The notes beneath the pieces are model-generated. The model searched no databases, was not told the DNA's origin, and saw only the letters and a list, made by a program, of their open reading frames with translations. The position numbers were made by a program, and so were the translations under genes. This document shows positions 20,601-28,301 of a DNA stretch of 64,000 nt, one piece after another. Each line of letters begins with the position of its first letter. Position 1 is the stretch's first letter. The DNA is taken from assembly GCF_005877905.1 (NCBI RefSeq), contig NZ_SWDV01000030.1, positions 1-64,000 on the forward strand, given 5' to 3'. Origin of the DNA: Pseudomonas nicosulfuronedens (GTDB lineage: Bacteria > Pseudomonadota > Gammaproteobacteria > Pseudomonadales > Pseudomonadaceae).

Positions 20601-23259
20601 TGGCGGACAGATTGCCGGCACGGCCGAGGCGGGCGCCACGGTGGTGCTCAGCGTCGGGGGCGTGCCTATCGCCCAGGTGGTGGTCGATGGCACCGGCCAC
20701 TGGGCCTACACGCCCGGTGTGCCCCTGGCCAATGGCGTGCAGGTCAGCGTGGTGGCTCGGGATGCGACGGGCAACACCAGCGGCGCGGTTAGCGTCACAG
20801 TGGACAGCATCGCGCCCAACACACCGACCATTGCCGCCAGCAACGGCATCACCTTCACCGGAACCGCCGAAGCCAACTCCACGATCATCATCACGGGAGC
20901 CAATGGCGCGTTGCTCGGCCAGGTAACGGCCAATGCCAGCGGCCTCTGGAGCTTCACACCGGGAGTACCGGTGGGCAATGGCGTGGTGGTGAGCGTGGTG
21001 GCGAAGGATGCCGCCGGCAACGTCAGCGTCGTCGCCGCCAGCACCACGGTGGATGCACTGCCGCCGGCCACCCCGGTGATCAATCCCAGCAGTGGCGTGC
21101 TGCTCGCCGGTACGGCCGAGGCGGGCACCACGGTGGTGCTCAGCGTGGGCGGCAACATCATCGGCCAGGTCACCGCCAACGCTCAGGGGCAATGGAGCTT
21201 CGCCCCTGGCGTGGCGCTGGCCAACAACACCCAGGTCAGCGTGGTGGCCAAGGATGCGGTGGGCAATATCAGCGTCGCCGCCAGTGTCACGGTGGATGCC
21301 GTGGCGCCCACCGCTCCGGTAGTCGCCCCGAGCAACGGCAGTGTACTCAGCGGCACGGCGGAGATCGGTTCGACGGTAATCCTCAAGGTCGGCGGCGCCA
21401 TCATCGCGCAGGTCACCGCCGATGCCACCGGGAACTGGAGCTTCACGCCCGGCAGCCCGCTGGCGAACAACACTCAGGTCAGCGTGACGGCCAAGGACGC
21501 TGCCGGCAACACCAGTGTGGCAACCACCATCGGCATCGACAGCGTGGCGCCGGTCGCGCCCAGCGGCTTGAGCGTGACCGCCAATGGCACAGTGCTCACC
21601 GGCATCGCCGAAGCGAACAGCACGGTGAAGGTCATCATCAACGGCGACACGGCCAACCCGATCACTGTCCAGGCCAACGCCAGCGGCAACTTCACCGTCA
21701 ACCTCAGCCCGGCCCTGACCGCAGGGCAGTTGCTGACGGTGAACGCCGTGGATGCCGCCGGCAATGCCGGCGCGGCGATCCAGATCCAGGCGCCGGACCT
21801 GACGCGCCCGGTGCTGACCATCGCCGAGGCCGCCGACGGCTACATCAACAAGGCCGAGCTGAGCGACGGCATCCAGGTGCGTGTCGGCCTGACCGCTGGT
21901 GCCCGCGCCGGGCAGACCCTGACCCTGCGCTACAGCGGGCCGGGCGGCTACAGCTACACCCAGGCCCACGTGCTCACTGCCGCGGAGATTCTGGCGGGAG
22001 TGGCCCTGGTAACCGTGCTGCCTGCCGCCGGAGTGGGTGTGATCCCGCAGGGCGCGGCGACCCTCACCGCCGACGTCAATGGCGGGCTGACGGCGACGCC
22101 GGCCAGCTTCGTCCTCGACACCCTTGCGCCGGCCACACCGGTACTGACCCTGGCGAGCAACCTGCTGGGTATCAGTGGTGAGGCCAACAGCACGCTGGTG
22201 GTGGACGTGAACGTCAGTGGGCTGACCTCGCACACCGAACTGACTGCCAGTAACGCGGGCCTCGCCCAGGTGGACCTGTTCAGCGGCCTGGGCCTGAGCC
22301 TGACCTGGGACCAGTTGCTGGACGCCAGTGTGTCGGTGGGATCGCGGGATGCCGCCGGCAACCTCGGCAACCTGGCGAGCATCAACCTGGAGAATGTGCT
22401 CACGCAGAACACTGTGACCATCGGCGGGCTCGGCCTGGCCGTCGGGTTGCTGCCGCCGGCACTGGGCATCAGCGGCACGGCGATCGCCGGGGGCAGCCTC
22501 GCGGTGCAGGTGATCACGCCGGCGGCCAACGTCACGCTGCACCCGGTTGTCGATGCCACCGGGCACTTCACCATCAACCTGCTGGCGGCGGACCTGCTGG
22601 GGCAGCTCGGCCTGTCCGTCACGCAGATCCTCAACCTGGGCAGCCAGCTCAGCCTGCAATTGATCGCCTATGACGCCAGCGGTCACCAGAGCGCGACCTA
22701 CGGCATCTCGCTCACCGGCTCGGGGCTGAGCCTGGCCATCGGCGAGATCAGTGTCACCGGGACAGCGGGTGCCGATGTGTTCGTCGGGCAGAGCGGTGCC
22801 GAGCATTTCTACGGCAATGCCGGGGCGGACCTGTTCCTCCATGTCGGTACCGGCGACATCGTCCAGGCCGGCGATGGCAACGACACCGTCCAGCTGCAGG
22901 CCACCAACTTCAAGTCCATCGACGGCGGTACCGGCTTCGACACCGTGATGCTCGACCACGGCATCACCCTCAACTACGGCGCGGCCGGCACCGGCACCTG
23001 GACCAACATCGAGCGGGTGGACATGGGCAAGGGCGATACCGGCGGCAGCCTGACGCTCACCGCCGCCCAGGTGGACGCGGTCACCGATGCCAACAATGTC
23101 CTGCAGGTCACCGGTGACAGCAATGACACCCTCACGGTGAGAGGTGCCGTGGATACCGGAGTCAACCAGGTCCACAGCGGCGTCAGCTACGACGTCTATA
23201 CCTTCGGCAACACCACGCTGCTGGTGGAGGAGAACACCGTCCACGTCGTCGTGTCCTGA
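11659..23259 (+). CDS. bapA: Giant BapA-type type I-secreted biofilm adhesin
   Basis: This 3,866-residue surface adhesin should promote cell-cell and biofilm attachment. Architecture: a Bap-type prefix domain (1-115, with DLVVQLKDGETIRIANFF), a hydrophobic Gly/Ala segment (122-152), a run of 12 glycines (155-166) and a PPAPPAP linker; about 39 tandem Ig-like repeats of 81-86 residues (consensus PSNGT.LSGTAE, GSTV, G.W.FTP, DAAGN); a non-repeat C-terminal region (about 3,380-3,700); one or two degenerate RTX-like calcium motifs (GTAGADVFVG, GNAGADLF, AGDGNDTV); and a C-terminal type I secretion signal. The ATG at 11659 has AGAGGAAG upstream; the 22 codons ahead of it look non-coding. No Sec signal is present. 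Exporter genes follow immediately. The order matches P. aeruginosa bapABCD. Confidence 0.93.
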   Translation: MAIQAKVVASQVQVATATQQTVQGSIVLQQASNVALDVTADAVASYQQVGADLVVQLKDGETIRIANFFAEGQPPSQLYLVDEKGDLVVTELDAVAADGTLMPTYVSAPIDAGFESLTGAEAGAAAGGIAGLGTAGTILAGAAVIAGGAAIASSGGGGGGGGGGGGSNPPAPPAPATDVTVSPDGSVITGRATPGTTVEVDVNGDGQPDYTAPVDGNGNFQIPVSPPLSNGENVTVVVRGPNGGSASSGTTVTAPDTTAPGAATGVTVSEDGSKVSGSAEPGSTVKVDTNGDGIPDATGVAGSDGHFEITLPSPVNNGQGVTVTVTDPAGNSGPATVVSAPDTTPPEAAHNLAISADGRGLAGIAEPGSSLSIDLNNDGVPDLTVQVGPDGRFNLSLESPLSAGQVISIIVRDAAGNASPIATVSAPGGGVPAPVIEPSNGHVLQGTATVGSQVYLSNAQGILIGVALVGGDGHWSFTPLTPLADGTVVTAVARGPQGESGPASVTVDAVAPPTPLITSGNAAGLEGTAEAGATVVLTTGNGAPLATVVADGNGHWSYQPGSPLPNGTQVTVVARDAAGNLSGPAQITLDTQPPAAPTVNPSNGGLFSGSAEANSTVLLTNASGQVIGQAQVDGSGHWQFSFSPPLGDGVQVSVSARDAAGNTGPAASVTVDASIPSAPTVNPSNGLSISGLADAGDRVEIRDGNGNLIGSVTADGGGHWSYTPGAQLPDGTQLQVVAVDPLSGHQSPVIGLVVDGVAPVAPQVDTSNGAVLSGISEPGSLVSLTDPQGNLIAQVRADGISGAWSFTPGASLPDGTVVVVTATDAAGNSSQPTSVVVDAAAPPPPQVNASNGLVLSGTAERGATLIILDANGNPIGQVTADAATGQWTFTPPSALPNGTQVSVVARDAAGNVGQPTPVVIDRQVPNAPQIDASNGDVLHGTAEPGSTVTLTDGNGNPIAQVSADPVTGDWSYTPGTPLGNGTQVLATATDAAGNVSPVGQITVDNLAPNAPTAGPSNGTQIGGTAEPGSTVVIMDAAGNPLGEAAVGLNGAWLFRFNQALPSGFVLRLAVRDAAGNVGAETTTTVDSDLTTPPTPDASNGSVISGTAEAGQQVIVRDANGNEIGRTTADGNGHWSVTPATPLPNGSDYQVVAVDPVSGHESVPVTGTVDAVAPVAPTINGSTGVTLSGTAEPGSTVTLSDGNGNPIAVATADGNGQWTFTPGTALPNGTQVNVTATDAAGNVSQPASTTVDSVAPPTPLVDPSNGQLFTGTAEANSTVILRDAGGNVIGQALADAGGVWSFAPQPALPNGTQVTVMARDAAGNESGTAGVTVDAQPPAAPVVTPSTGSELSGTAEPNAQVVVISANGQVIAEVPVGPDGSWSYTPSTPLPDGATLSVVAVDSSGNRSDTTTLTVDATPPADPQVNPGNGTQISGTAEPGSTVTVTDANNNPVGQTTADGQGNWSITPASPLPNGSSVTVVATDAAGNASNGTVVTIDSSAPTDPTATPSNGTVLSGTGEEGSVLVFTDGAGNVLGQVTVGAGGNWTFTPDQPLADGTVVTIVARDAAGNESGPVQVTVDSSAPTTPTLDPSSGSVLGGTGEIGSTVIVSVAGSEVARVQVGQDGRWSYTPGSPLGDGTAVSVQGTDAAGNTTPVVNGSVDGVAPGAPDILPSNGTTFSGTAEAGSTVILSGPGGEIGRALVDAEGHWTYTATPAVGNGVTVSAVAQDAAGNISGSDSVVVDSAAPVAPSIDPSNGTVITGTAEIASTITLVYANNVLIGQATTGPDGSWTFTPSPPLADGTRIDVIAQDASGNASAVASIVIDAAPPAAPTVAPSNGSALSGTAEVGSTVIVTTAGGQELGRTTAGPDGQWTLNPSPQPGDGDVLQVIARDAAGNQSTPASVTIDADPPAAPTLSASNGEVLSGTAEAGSTVLLSVGGTAIGQTTADASGHWTFTPASPIADTTLVTALARDAAGNISPPATVTVDATLPSAPIISPSDGSVISGTAEPNVIVRILDGNGVMLIEVGAGSDGKWSWTPPSKLPDGTQISAVAVEGGQVSGETSITIDGLAPGAPTVDPSNGTALSGTAEAGSTVILSDGNGNPVGQVTADASGHWSFSPAAPLANGTVVNAVAQDAAGNTSQPASTTVDALAPAAPTIDASNGNVLTGSAEPGATVILIDGNGNPIGQVIANAGTGQWSFTPNPPLLGGTTVISIAQDAAGNTSGPASTQVDTTAPTTPTILPSNGTVLSGTGEAGSSIVLTDGNGNSIAQVSVDGNGKWSFTPSTMLPNGTTVNAVSVDAAGNQSASVSTTVDTTAPADPTINLSNGTLLTGTAEANALVLLTDGNGNAIGQVRAGANGAWSLAVSPALANGTQVIAQAKDAAGNTSGTVSTTVDSVAPAAPTIAASNGTELHGTAEINATVILTDGNGNLIGQATANGSGNWSFTPGTPLANGTVVNAVAQDATGNTSGPVSTTVDNLAPPTPTIDASNGTLLEGTAEANATVILTDGNGNPIGQVSANGAGQWSFAPGTALPDGTVVNVVARDAAGNTSGSASTTVDAVAPAVPTIAPSNGVHITGTATAGVTVVLTDGGGNPIGTAVADSAGNWSFDPATPLGNGVVIQAATRDAVGNTSAAVSTTVDNVAPPPPTIEPSDGTVLSGTAEINATVILRDGNGNFIGTTQANGSGDWTFSPSPALANGTTVTAVAQDAAGNSSGPASTVVDSQAPEPPVVDPSNGTLLSGSAELGVTVVLSVNGVELARVAVQADGTWSFPVPSALANGTVVDVLTVDATGNLSASVSVTIDALAPAVPTVTPSDGSVLAGTAEANATVILRDGFGNLIVEVKADANGNWHYVPGSPLGNGLEVVISARDAVGNEGLATSVVIDSSLPAVPVITPSNGTVISGTAEANVTILLSVDGVFVGQVTAQANGSWSFTPAAPLADGAVISAVARDASSNLSGAATLVVDALAPNVPVVSPSNGGQIAGTAEAGATVVLSVGGVPIAQVVVDGTGHWAYTPGVPLANGVQVSVVARDATGNTSGAVSVTVDSIAPNTPTIAASNGITFTGTAEANSTIIITGANGALLGQVTANASGLWSFTPGVPVGNGVVVSVVAKDAAGNVSVVAASTTVDALPPATPVINPSSGVLLAGTAEAGTTVVLSVGGNIIGQVTANAQGQWSFAPGVALANNTQVSVVAKDAVGNISVAASVTVDAVAPTAPVVAPSNGSVLSGTAEIGSTVILKVGGAIIAQVTADATGNWSFTPGSPLANNTQVSVTAKDAAGNTSVATTIGIDSVAPVAPSGLSVTANGTVLTGIAEANSTVKVIINGDTANPITVQANASGNFTVNLSPALTAGQLLTVNAVDAAGNAGAAIQIQAPDLTRPVLTIAEAADGYINKAELSDGIQVRVGLTAGARAGQTLTLRYSGPGGYSYTQAHVLTAAEILAGVALVTVLPAAGVGVIPQGAATLTADVNGGLTATPASFVLDTLAPATPVLTLASNLLGISGEANSTLVVDVNVSGLTSHTELTASNAGLAQVDLFSGLGLSLTWDQLLDASVSVGSRDAAGNLGNLASINLENVLTQNTVTIGGLGLAVGLLPPALGISGTAIAGGSLAVQVITPAANVTLHPVVDATGHFTINLLAADLLGQLGLSVTQILNLGSQLSLQLIAYDASGHQSATYGISLTGSGLSLAIGEISVTGTAGADVFVGQSGAEHFYGNAGADLFLHVGTGDIVQAGDGNDTVQLQATNFKSIDGGTGFDTVMLDHGITLNYGAAGTGTWTNIERVDMGKGDTGGSLTLTAAQVDAVTDANNVLQVTGDSNDTLTVRGAVDTGVNQVHSGVSYDVYTFGNTTLLVEENTVHVVVS
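12178..21800 (+). repeat. About 39 tandem Ig-like coding repeats, roughly 246 bp each
   Basis: My hand count gives 39 units. Units 1-3 (258-261 bp) differ from the rest: each carries a DxNxDGxxD loop (12,259-12,285; 12,520-12,546; 12,778-12,804) of the kind that binds calcium. Units 4-38 share PSNG-type starts and DAAGN ends. Unit 39 is divergent and leads into the C-terminal region. Boundaries are approximate. The repeats also create long artefactual ORFs in other frames. Confidence 0.85.
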
Positions 23260-23290
23260 GCCGTCGTTTCCGGGAGAAGGAAAGTCCTGC

Positions 23291-24535
23291 ATGACATTAC
23301 GCAACGCCTGGTTGTATGGCCTGCTGCTCACGAGCGCGGCAGGCCAGGGGCAGACACTGGACGAGGCCGTGCGCGCCGGCCTCGCGATCCATCCCGAAGT
23401 CCGCGCCGCGCTGGCGGAAGCGCAACGCGGCAAGACCGATGTGGAAATCAGCAAAGGAGGGTATTACCCGCAGGTGAGCATGTCCGGCGGGCCCAATGAA
23501 TTCGATTTCGGTGAAGTCGTCTATGACCTCACCGCATCGCAGATGCTTTACGACTGGGGCCGGATGAAAAGCAAGGTCGACAGCGCCAAGGCCACTCATC
23601 GCCAGCTCGACGAGACGGCCCTGGTGAAGCGCGAGGATGCGGCGCTGGAGATCGTCGAGACCTATCTCGACGTACTCGCCGCCCAGGCGCGGATCGAGAC
23701 GGTTCGCGAGCACATCCAGCGCCTGGGCGACATCCGCGAGATGACCCAGGCGCGCGGCGGTGATGGCTATTCCGACCGCAGCGAGCTGGACCGCGCCAAC
23801 CTCGAACTGTCCCGCGCGCAGGAGCAGTTGGCTCTGGAGAAGGGGGCCCTGCAGGATGCCCGCAACCAGTATGAGGTACTGGTCGGCAAGCCGCCGGCCG
23901 ACCTCGCCGAACCGGAACCGTTGTCCATGCAACGCTATCTGGTGGGGACTGACATGAATCGTCTGATCGTCGACAGTCCGCTGTACCGCAAGGCCTCCGA
24001 GGACGCCGACGTGGCCGAGGCCCAACTGCGCGAGAGCAAGGCATCGCTCCTGCCGCAGGTAAACCTGGAGGCATCCTCGCTGCGCCGGGAGATCGGCGGG
24101 CACCTGGAGAACGACTCGGTCGTGTCGCTGCGCCTGCGCATGGATACCTTCGAGGGCCTGTCCAACTTCCGTCGGCCCACCGCTGCCCAGCAGCATCTGG
24201 AGGCCACCCGCTGGACCCGCGACGCCATGCAGCGCGATATCAAGCGCAAGCTGCAGACGCTGTTCGACACCGACGACACCCTGCGCTGGCGCGAGGATTC
24301 GCTGGTGCAGCAAGTGCGCGAATCGGATCAGGTCAGCGGTGTCTACCGCGACCAGTTCGAAGTTGGCCGGCGTGACGTGATCGACCTGCTCAACGTGCAG
24401 CGCGAGCGTTTCGAGGCCGAACGCCAGCTGGCCAACCTGCGCTTCGAGCGCAAGCGCGTGGAATACCGTGCCGCCGCGCAGATCGGCCTGCTCGGGCCAT
24501 TGCTGGAACATCACCTGTCTGCGGGAGCCTCCTGA
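23291..24535 (+). CDS. bapB: TolC-family outer-membrane channel of the adhesin exporter
   Basis: This 414-residue protein has a signal peptide (about 1-20) and two outer-membrane efflux repeats: a first rich in coiled-coil (DVEISKGGYYPQVSMSGG, then ASQMLYDWGRMKSKVDSAK) and a second at about 225-400 (AEAQLRESKASLLPQVNLEA, then QFEVGRRDVIDLLNVQRERFEAERQL). These are the hallmarks of TolC/LapE-type trimeric ducts. It starts 31 bp after bapA and its stop overlaps the next ATG (TGATG), so it belongs to the same operon and should be the outer-membrane part of the BapA type I secretion system. Confidence 0.9.
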   Translation: MTLRNAWLYGLLLTSAAGQGQTLDEAVRAGLAIHPEVRAALAEAQRGKTDVEISKGGYYPQVSMSGGPNEFDFGEVVYDLTASQMLYDWGRMKSKVDSAKATHRQLDETALVKREDAALEIVETYLDVLAAQARIETVREHIQRLGDIREMTQARGGDGYSDRSELDRANLELSRAQEQLALEKGALQDARNQYEVLVGKPPADLAEPEPLSMQRYLVGTDMNRLIVDSPLYRKASEDADVAEAQLRESKASLLPQVNLEASSLRREIGGHLENDSVVSLRLRMDTFEGLSNFRRPTAAQQHLEATRWTRDAMQRDIKRKLQTLFDTDDTLRWREDSLVQQVRESDQVSGVYRDQFEVGRRDVIDLLNVQRERFEAERQLANLRFERKRVEYRAAAQIGLLGPLLEHHLSAGAS

Positions 24536-26694
24536 TGAGCGCCGAGAATGTGGTACTGCTGGCGGAGTACGAGGTCGAGGCCGACCCGCTGCGCCAGGGG
24601 CTTTCCCTGCTCTGTCGGCAACTGGGTCGGCCGCTGGGCGTGGCCGAGCTGGGAGAGGGCATGCCGTTGCACCAGGGCCGCCTGCCGCTGCGCTTCGTAC
24701 CCCGAGCCTTGCGCCGCGCAGACATCGTCGCGCGGGTCGAGCGCCTGGCCCTGGCGAAGATGGACAACTACCTGCTGCCAGCGCTGTTGCTGCTTGAGGA
24801 CGGCGGTACGCTGGTGCTCTGCGAGCAGGATGAGCAGACGGCCAGCGTGTTGGTGCCGCACAGCGACGGCGGCGCCGAACGGATTGCGCTGGCGGAGCTG
24901 GCGCAGCGCTACAGCGGCGTGGCGATCTTCGCCAAGTGCCGTTACCGCGCGGACGGGCGCGTCGGAGACTTCGCCCGGCGTGAGCCGGACCACTGGTTCT
25001 TCGGCCCGCTGAAGCGGCTCTGGCGCTCCTATTTCGAAGTCGCCATGGCGGCGATGATGGCGAACCTGCTGGCGATTGCTTCAGCCCTGTTCGCCATGCA
25101 GGTATATGACCGTGTCGTGCCCAACGCGGCCATGGACACCCTGTGGATCCTCGCCACCGGCGTGGGCCTGGCCATCGTGCTGGAGGGGGTGATCCGTGCC
25201 CTGCGCGGGCACCTGCTGACGACCATGGGCAAGCGCATCGACCTGCAACTGTCGACGCTGCTGTTCGAGCGCGTGCTCAATACCCGGCTGGCCGCCAAAC
25301 CCGGCTCGGTGGGCGCGTTCAGTACGCAGGTGCGCGAGTTCGAGGGCGTGCGCGAGTTCTTTACCGCATCCAGTGCGGCAATGATCAGCGACCTGCCGTT
25401 CGTGTTCCTGTTCCTGCTGATCATCGCGCTGATCGGCGGGTACCTGGTCTGGGTGCCGGCAGTGGCGGCGCTGCTGATGCTGCTGCCCGGCCTGTTCTGC
25501 CAGGGACTGCTGGCGCGGCTGTCGCGGGAGAACCTGCGCGAGGGCGCGGTGAAGAACGGCATCCTGCTGGAATCCATCGAGAACCTCGAATCGGTCAAGG
25601 CCACCCGCGCCGAAGGCCGTTGCCTGCACCTCTGGGAAAACCTCACCGCGCAGCTGGCCGGCAACGCCATGCGCACCCACACCCTGACCACCGCGCTGTC
25701 CTACGGTGCGAGCATCGTCCAGCAACTGTGCTACGTCGGCGTGGTGGTGTTCGGCGTTTACCGCATCAGCGCGGGTGAGCTGAGCGTCGGTGCGCTGGTG
25801 GCCTGCTCGATCCTCGCGTCCCGCGCGGTGGCGCCGTTGTCTCAGGCCGCCGGCATTCTCGGCCGCTGGCAGCACACCCGGGTGGCCATGGAAGGGCTCG
25901 ACCAGTTGATGCAGGCGCCCAGCGAGCGCCCGCAGGACAAGCGCTTCGTGCGCAAGGAACGCCTTGCCGGGCATTACCGCCTGGAGGCCCTGAAGCTGGC
26001 CCATGGCGAGAACCCGCCGGCGGTGGATGTCTCCGCGCTGGAGATCCGCCCCGGCGAGCGCATCGCGCTGCTGGGCGGCAATGGTGCCGGCAAGTCGACC
26101 CTGCTGCGCCTGCTGGCCGGTCTGTACGACGCACAATCGGGTCGCCTGCTGCTGGACGATGTGGCGATTGCGCAGATCGACCCATCCGACCGTCGCCGCC
26201 ACATCGGCTACCTGCCGCAGGATGTGGCGTTGTTCTATGGAACCCTGCGCGACAACCTCAACCTGGAAGGCGCGGCGATCAGCGACGAGGAGATGTTCGA
26301 GGCGCTGGACGGTGTCGGCCTGGGCGATTTCATCCGTTCCCACCCGCTGGGGCTGGACCTTCCGCTGCTGGGCAACGGCAGCCTCTCGGGCGGCCAGCGC
26401 CAGGCCGTGGGGCTGGCCCGGGTGCTGCTGCAGGACCCGTCCGTGGTGCTGCTCGACGAACCCACCGCGACCTTCGACCAGAGCACCGAACTGCACGTCA
26501 TCGGCTACCTGCAGCGCTGGCTGGAAGGCCGCACGCTGGTGATGACCACGCACAAGAAGACCATGCTCGCCGTGGCCACCCGTGCCGTGGTGCTCAGCCA
26601 GGGCAAGGTGGTGATGGACGGCACCCTGGACCAGATCGTCAAGGACCGCACGGTCCATATTCCCGGACAGGAAGGAGCCGTCCATGGCCAGTGA
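24535..26694 (+). CDS. bapC: Type I secretion ABC transporter (LapB/BapC type)
   Basis: This 719-residue inner-membrane ATPase has an N-terminal C39-like domain (1-135) without the peptidase Cys/His motif, as in exporters of RTX adhesins that are not cleaved; a six-helix transmembrane domain (about 160-430); and a nucleotide-binding domain with Walker A GGNGAGKST (about 514-522), signature LSGGQRQ (about 617-623) and Walker B VVLLDEPTATFD (about 637-648). It should drive BapA export. The coding sequence overlaps bapB by 1 base and the next gene by 11 bases. Confidence 0.93.
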   Translation: MSAENVVLLAEYEVEADPLRQGLSLLCRQLGRPLGVAELGEGMPLHQGRLPLRFVPRALRRADIVARVERLALAKMDNYLLPALLLLEDGGTLVLCEQDEQTASVLVPHSDGGAERIALAELAQRYSGVAIFAKCRYRADGRVGDFARREPDHWFFGPLKRLWRSYFEVAMAAMMANLLAIASALFAMQVYDRVVPNAAMDTLWILATGVGLAIVLEGVIRALRGHLLTTMGKRIDLQLSTLLFERVLNTRLAAKPGSVGAFSTQVREFEGVREFFTASSAAMISDLPFVFLFLLIIALIGGYLVWVPAVAALLMLLPGLFCQGLLARLSRENLREGAVKNGILLESIENLESVKATRAEGRCLHLWENLTAQLAGNAMRTHTLTTALSYGASIVQQLCYVGVVVFGVYRISAGELSVGALVACSILASRAVAPLSQAAGILGRWQHTRVAMEGLDQLMQAPSERPQDKRFVRKERLAGHYRLEALKLAHGENPPAVDVSALEIRPGERIALLGGNGAGKSTLLRLLAGLYDAQSGRLLLDDVAIAQIDPSDRRRHIGYLPQDVALFYGTLRDNLNLEGAAISDEEMFEALDGVGLGDFIRSHPLGLDLPLLGNGSLSGGQRQAVGLARVLLQDPSVVLLDEPTATFDQSTELHVIGYLQRWLEGRTLVMTTHKKTMLAVATRAVVLSQGKVVMDGTLDQIVKDRTVHIPGQEGAVHGQ

Positions 26695-27874
26695 ATCCCG
26701 CGCTGCCGAACGCCTGCGCCGAGAGTTGCAGGACCCGCTGCTGGCTGCCAGTCATCCGGTGTCGCGACCACTGCTCTGGGCGCTGCTGTTGAGCCTGGTC
26801 GCCGCCATCGCCTGGGCGGCCTGGGCCGAGCTGGACGAAGTGACCCGTGGCGACGGCCGGGTCGTGCCGTTCAGCCGCATGCAGAAGATCCAGAGCCTGG
26901 AGGGCGGCATTCTTGACCGCCTGCTGGTGCAGGAGGGTGAGCTGGTGCAGGTGGGCCAGCCGCTGGTGCGCCTGGATCGCACGCATTTCGAGACCTCCTG
27001 GCAGGAAGCCGCCAACCAGGCCGAAGTGCTCGGCGCCGCGATTGCCCGGCTGGATGCCGAGGTGATGGGCCAGGACCACATCGTCTTCCCTGAAGGCATG
27101 TCCGCGGACGGCCCGGTGGCGCGCTCCGAGCGCGAGCTGTTCAAGTCGCGGCGCGACAAGCTGGAGGAGAACACCCGTTCGCTGCAGCAGCAGATTCGCC
27201 TGGCGCAGAGCCAGCTGGCGCTGGTCAAGCCGCTGGTGGAGCGCCGCGCGGTGAGCCAGATGGAGGCGCTCAAGCTCAGTCAGGACATCGCCACCCTGAG
27301 CGGCAAGCTCACCGAGCTGAAGAACAGCTATTTCCAGGATGCCTACACCGAGCGCCAGGAGAAGAAGGCCCAGCTGGCGCAGATCGAGCCCATCGTCCAG
27401 CAGCGCAAGGACCAGCTGCGCCGCACGGAGATTCTCTCGCCGGTGCGCGGGCGGGTGAACACCGTGCTGATCAGCACCCGTGGCGGCGTGGTGCAGCCGG
27501 GCGAGCCGATCATGGAAGTGATCCCGGTGGAGGAACGCCTGCTCGTGGAGGCCAAGGTCAAGCCGCGCGACGTGGCCTTCCTGGTGCCGGGCATGCCGGC
27601 CAAGGTGAAGATCACTGCCTACGACTACAGCATCTACGGCGATTTGAAGGGCACCCTGGAACAGATCAGCGCCGACACGATCGAAGAAGATACGGTGCAC
27701 GGCAAGGAGTACTACTACCAGGTGCTGATCAAGACCGACGGCAGCCAGTTGACGCGTAACGGCGAGGTGCTGCCGATCATCCCCGGCATGGTCGCCGAAG
27801 TGGACATCCTCAGCGGCAAGCGCAGCGTGCTGAACTACCTGTTGCGGCCGTTGCTCAAGGCGCGGTTGATGTAG
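26684..27874 (+). CDS. bapD: HlyD-type membrane fusion protein of the adhesin exporter
   Basis: This 396-residue periplasmic adaptor links the ABC transporter to the TolC-like channel. One transmembrane helix (about 29-47) is followed by a biotinyl/lipoyl half-domain (GRVVPFSRMQKIQSLEGGIL), long alpha-helical hairpins (about 105-265), the second lipoyl half (ILSPVRGRVNTVLISTRGGVV) and a beta-barrel domain with the HlyD-family ending (NYLLRPLLKARLM). GGAAGGAG precedes the ATG inside the end of the upstream gene. It is the last gene of the bap operon. Confidence 0.92.
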   Translation: MASESRAAERLRRELQDPLLAASHPVSRPLLWALLLSLVAAIAWAAWAELDEVTRGDGRVVPFSRMQKIQSLEGGILDRLLVQEGELVQVGQPLVRLDRTHFETSWQEAANQAEVLGAAIARLDAEVMGQDHIVFPEGMSADGPVARSERELFKSRRDKLEENTRSLQQQIRLAQSQLALVKPLVERRAVSQMEALKLSQDIATLSGKLTELKNSYFQDAYTERQEKKAQLAQIEPIVQQRKDQLRRTEILSPVRGRVNTVLISTRGGVVQPGEPIMEVIPVEERLLVEAKVKPRDVAFLVPGMPAKVKITAYDYSIYGDLKGTLEQISADTIEEDTVHGKEYYYQVLIKTDGSQLTRNGEVLPIIPGMVAEVDILSGKRSVLNYLLRPLLKARLM

Positions 27875-28007
27875 CGAGGTACCCCGCACGAACGGTCATC
27901 CGGGGATGGCCCGGCGGGCCATGAGGTGAACACGGAAACACCCGGCGTACGCCTCCTTTCCCGGACGGGAAAGGGCCGGGGACCTGGGGAGGGAAGGGCG
28001 TGGCACT

Positions 28008-28068
28008 GTAGGGGCGAGCCGACCTGCCATGGATGTCCGGGCGGGGCATGCGGTCGGCTCGCTCCTAC
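28008..28068. repeat. REP-like inverted repeat, variant
   Basis: GTAGGGGCGAGCCGACC (28,008-28,024) pairs with GGTCGGCTCGCTCCTAC (28,052-28,068) around a 27-nt loop. It keeps the GTAGG...CCTAC ends of the family A repeats but has a different inner arm. Confidence 0.7.
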
Positions 28069-28109
28069 GGCGGCCAGTCGATCCTCGCATCCACCACTAC
28101 GGTTCTTCC

Positions 28110-28188
28110 TGTAGGAGCGAGCTTGCTCGCGAACCTCCCAGCGCCGGAACTACCGGGAAAATCGTTCGCGAGCAAGCTCGCTCCTACA
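28110..28188. repeat. REP family A, perfect inverted pair
   Basis: Two 25-bp arms (28,110-28,134 and 28,164-28,188) are exact inverted copies; the left starts TGTAGGAGCGAGCTTGC. Each arm also contains its own short palindrome (GCGAGCTTGCTCGC). This is the best-preserved copy of a repeat that recurs at six other places in the window, always between genes. Confidence 0.85.
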
Positions 28189-28261
28189 TAAAGAAGCTGG
28201 GAGCGTGGGGCAGGGCAGTCATCACACAACCTGGCGGGCCATGGCCCCCGTGGCGCCTGAT

Positions 28262-28276
28262 GTTGTACGATGACTG
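28262..28276 (+). promoter_or_regulatory. Candidate operator of the GntR regulator (autoregulation)
   Basis: GTTGTACGATGACTG here is identical to 29,094-29,108 upstream of the dehydratase gene. It lies 26 bp before the regulator ATG. A 15-bp exact match flanking a regulator and its likely target operon suggests a binding site. Confidence 0.55.
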
Positions 28277-28301
28277 CCTCTCTTCTTATCCAGCGACTCC
28301 C

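Larger units (their letters stand above)
27875..28301. other. Intergenic region with two REP-type palindromes
   Basis: This 427-bp gap between the bap operon and the GntR regulator contains two inverted-repeat elements (28,008-28,068 and 28,110-28,188) and a copy of the GTTGTACGATGACTG motif near its right end. No gene is evident. Confidence 0.6.

Noticed and set aside
16971-23454. Minus-strand ORFs of more than 1,000 codons opposite the adhesin gene (16,971-20,213 and 20,233-23,454)
   Set aside because: They are shadows of the repetitive, GC-rich bapA repeats: their translations repeat with the same 82-codon period, have no domain signal and no ribosome-binding site of their own.
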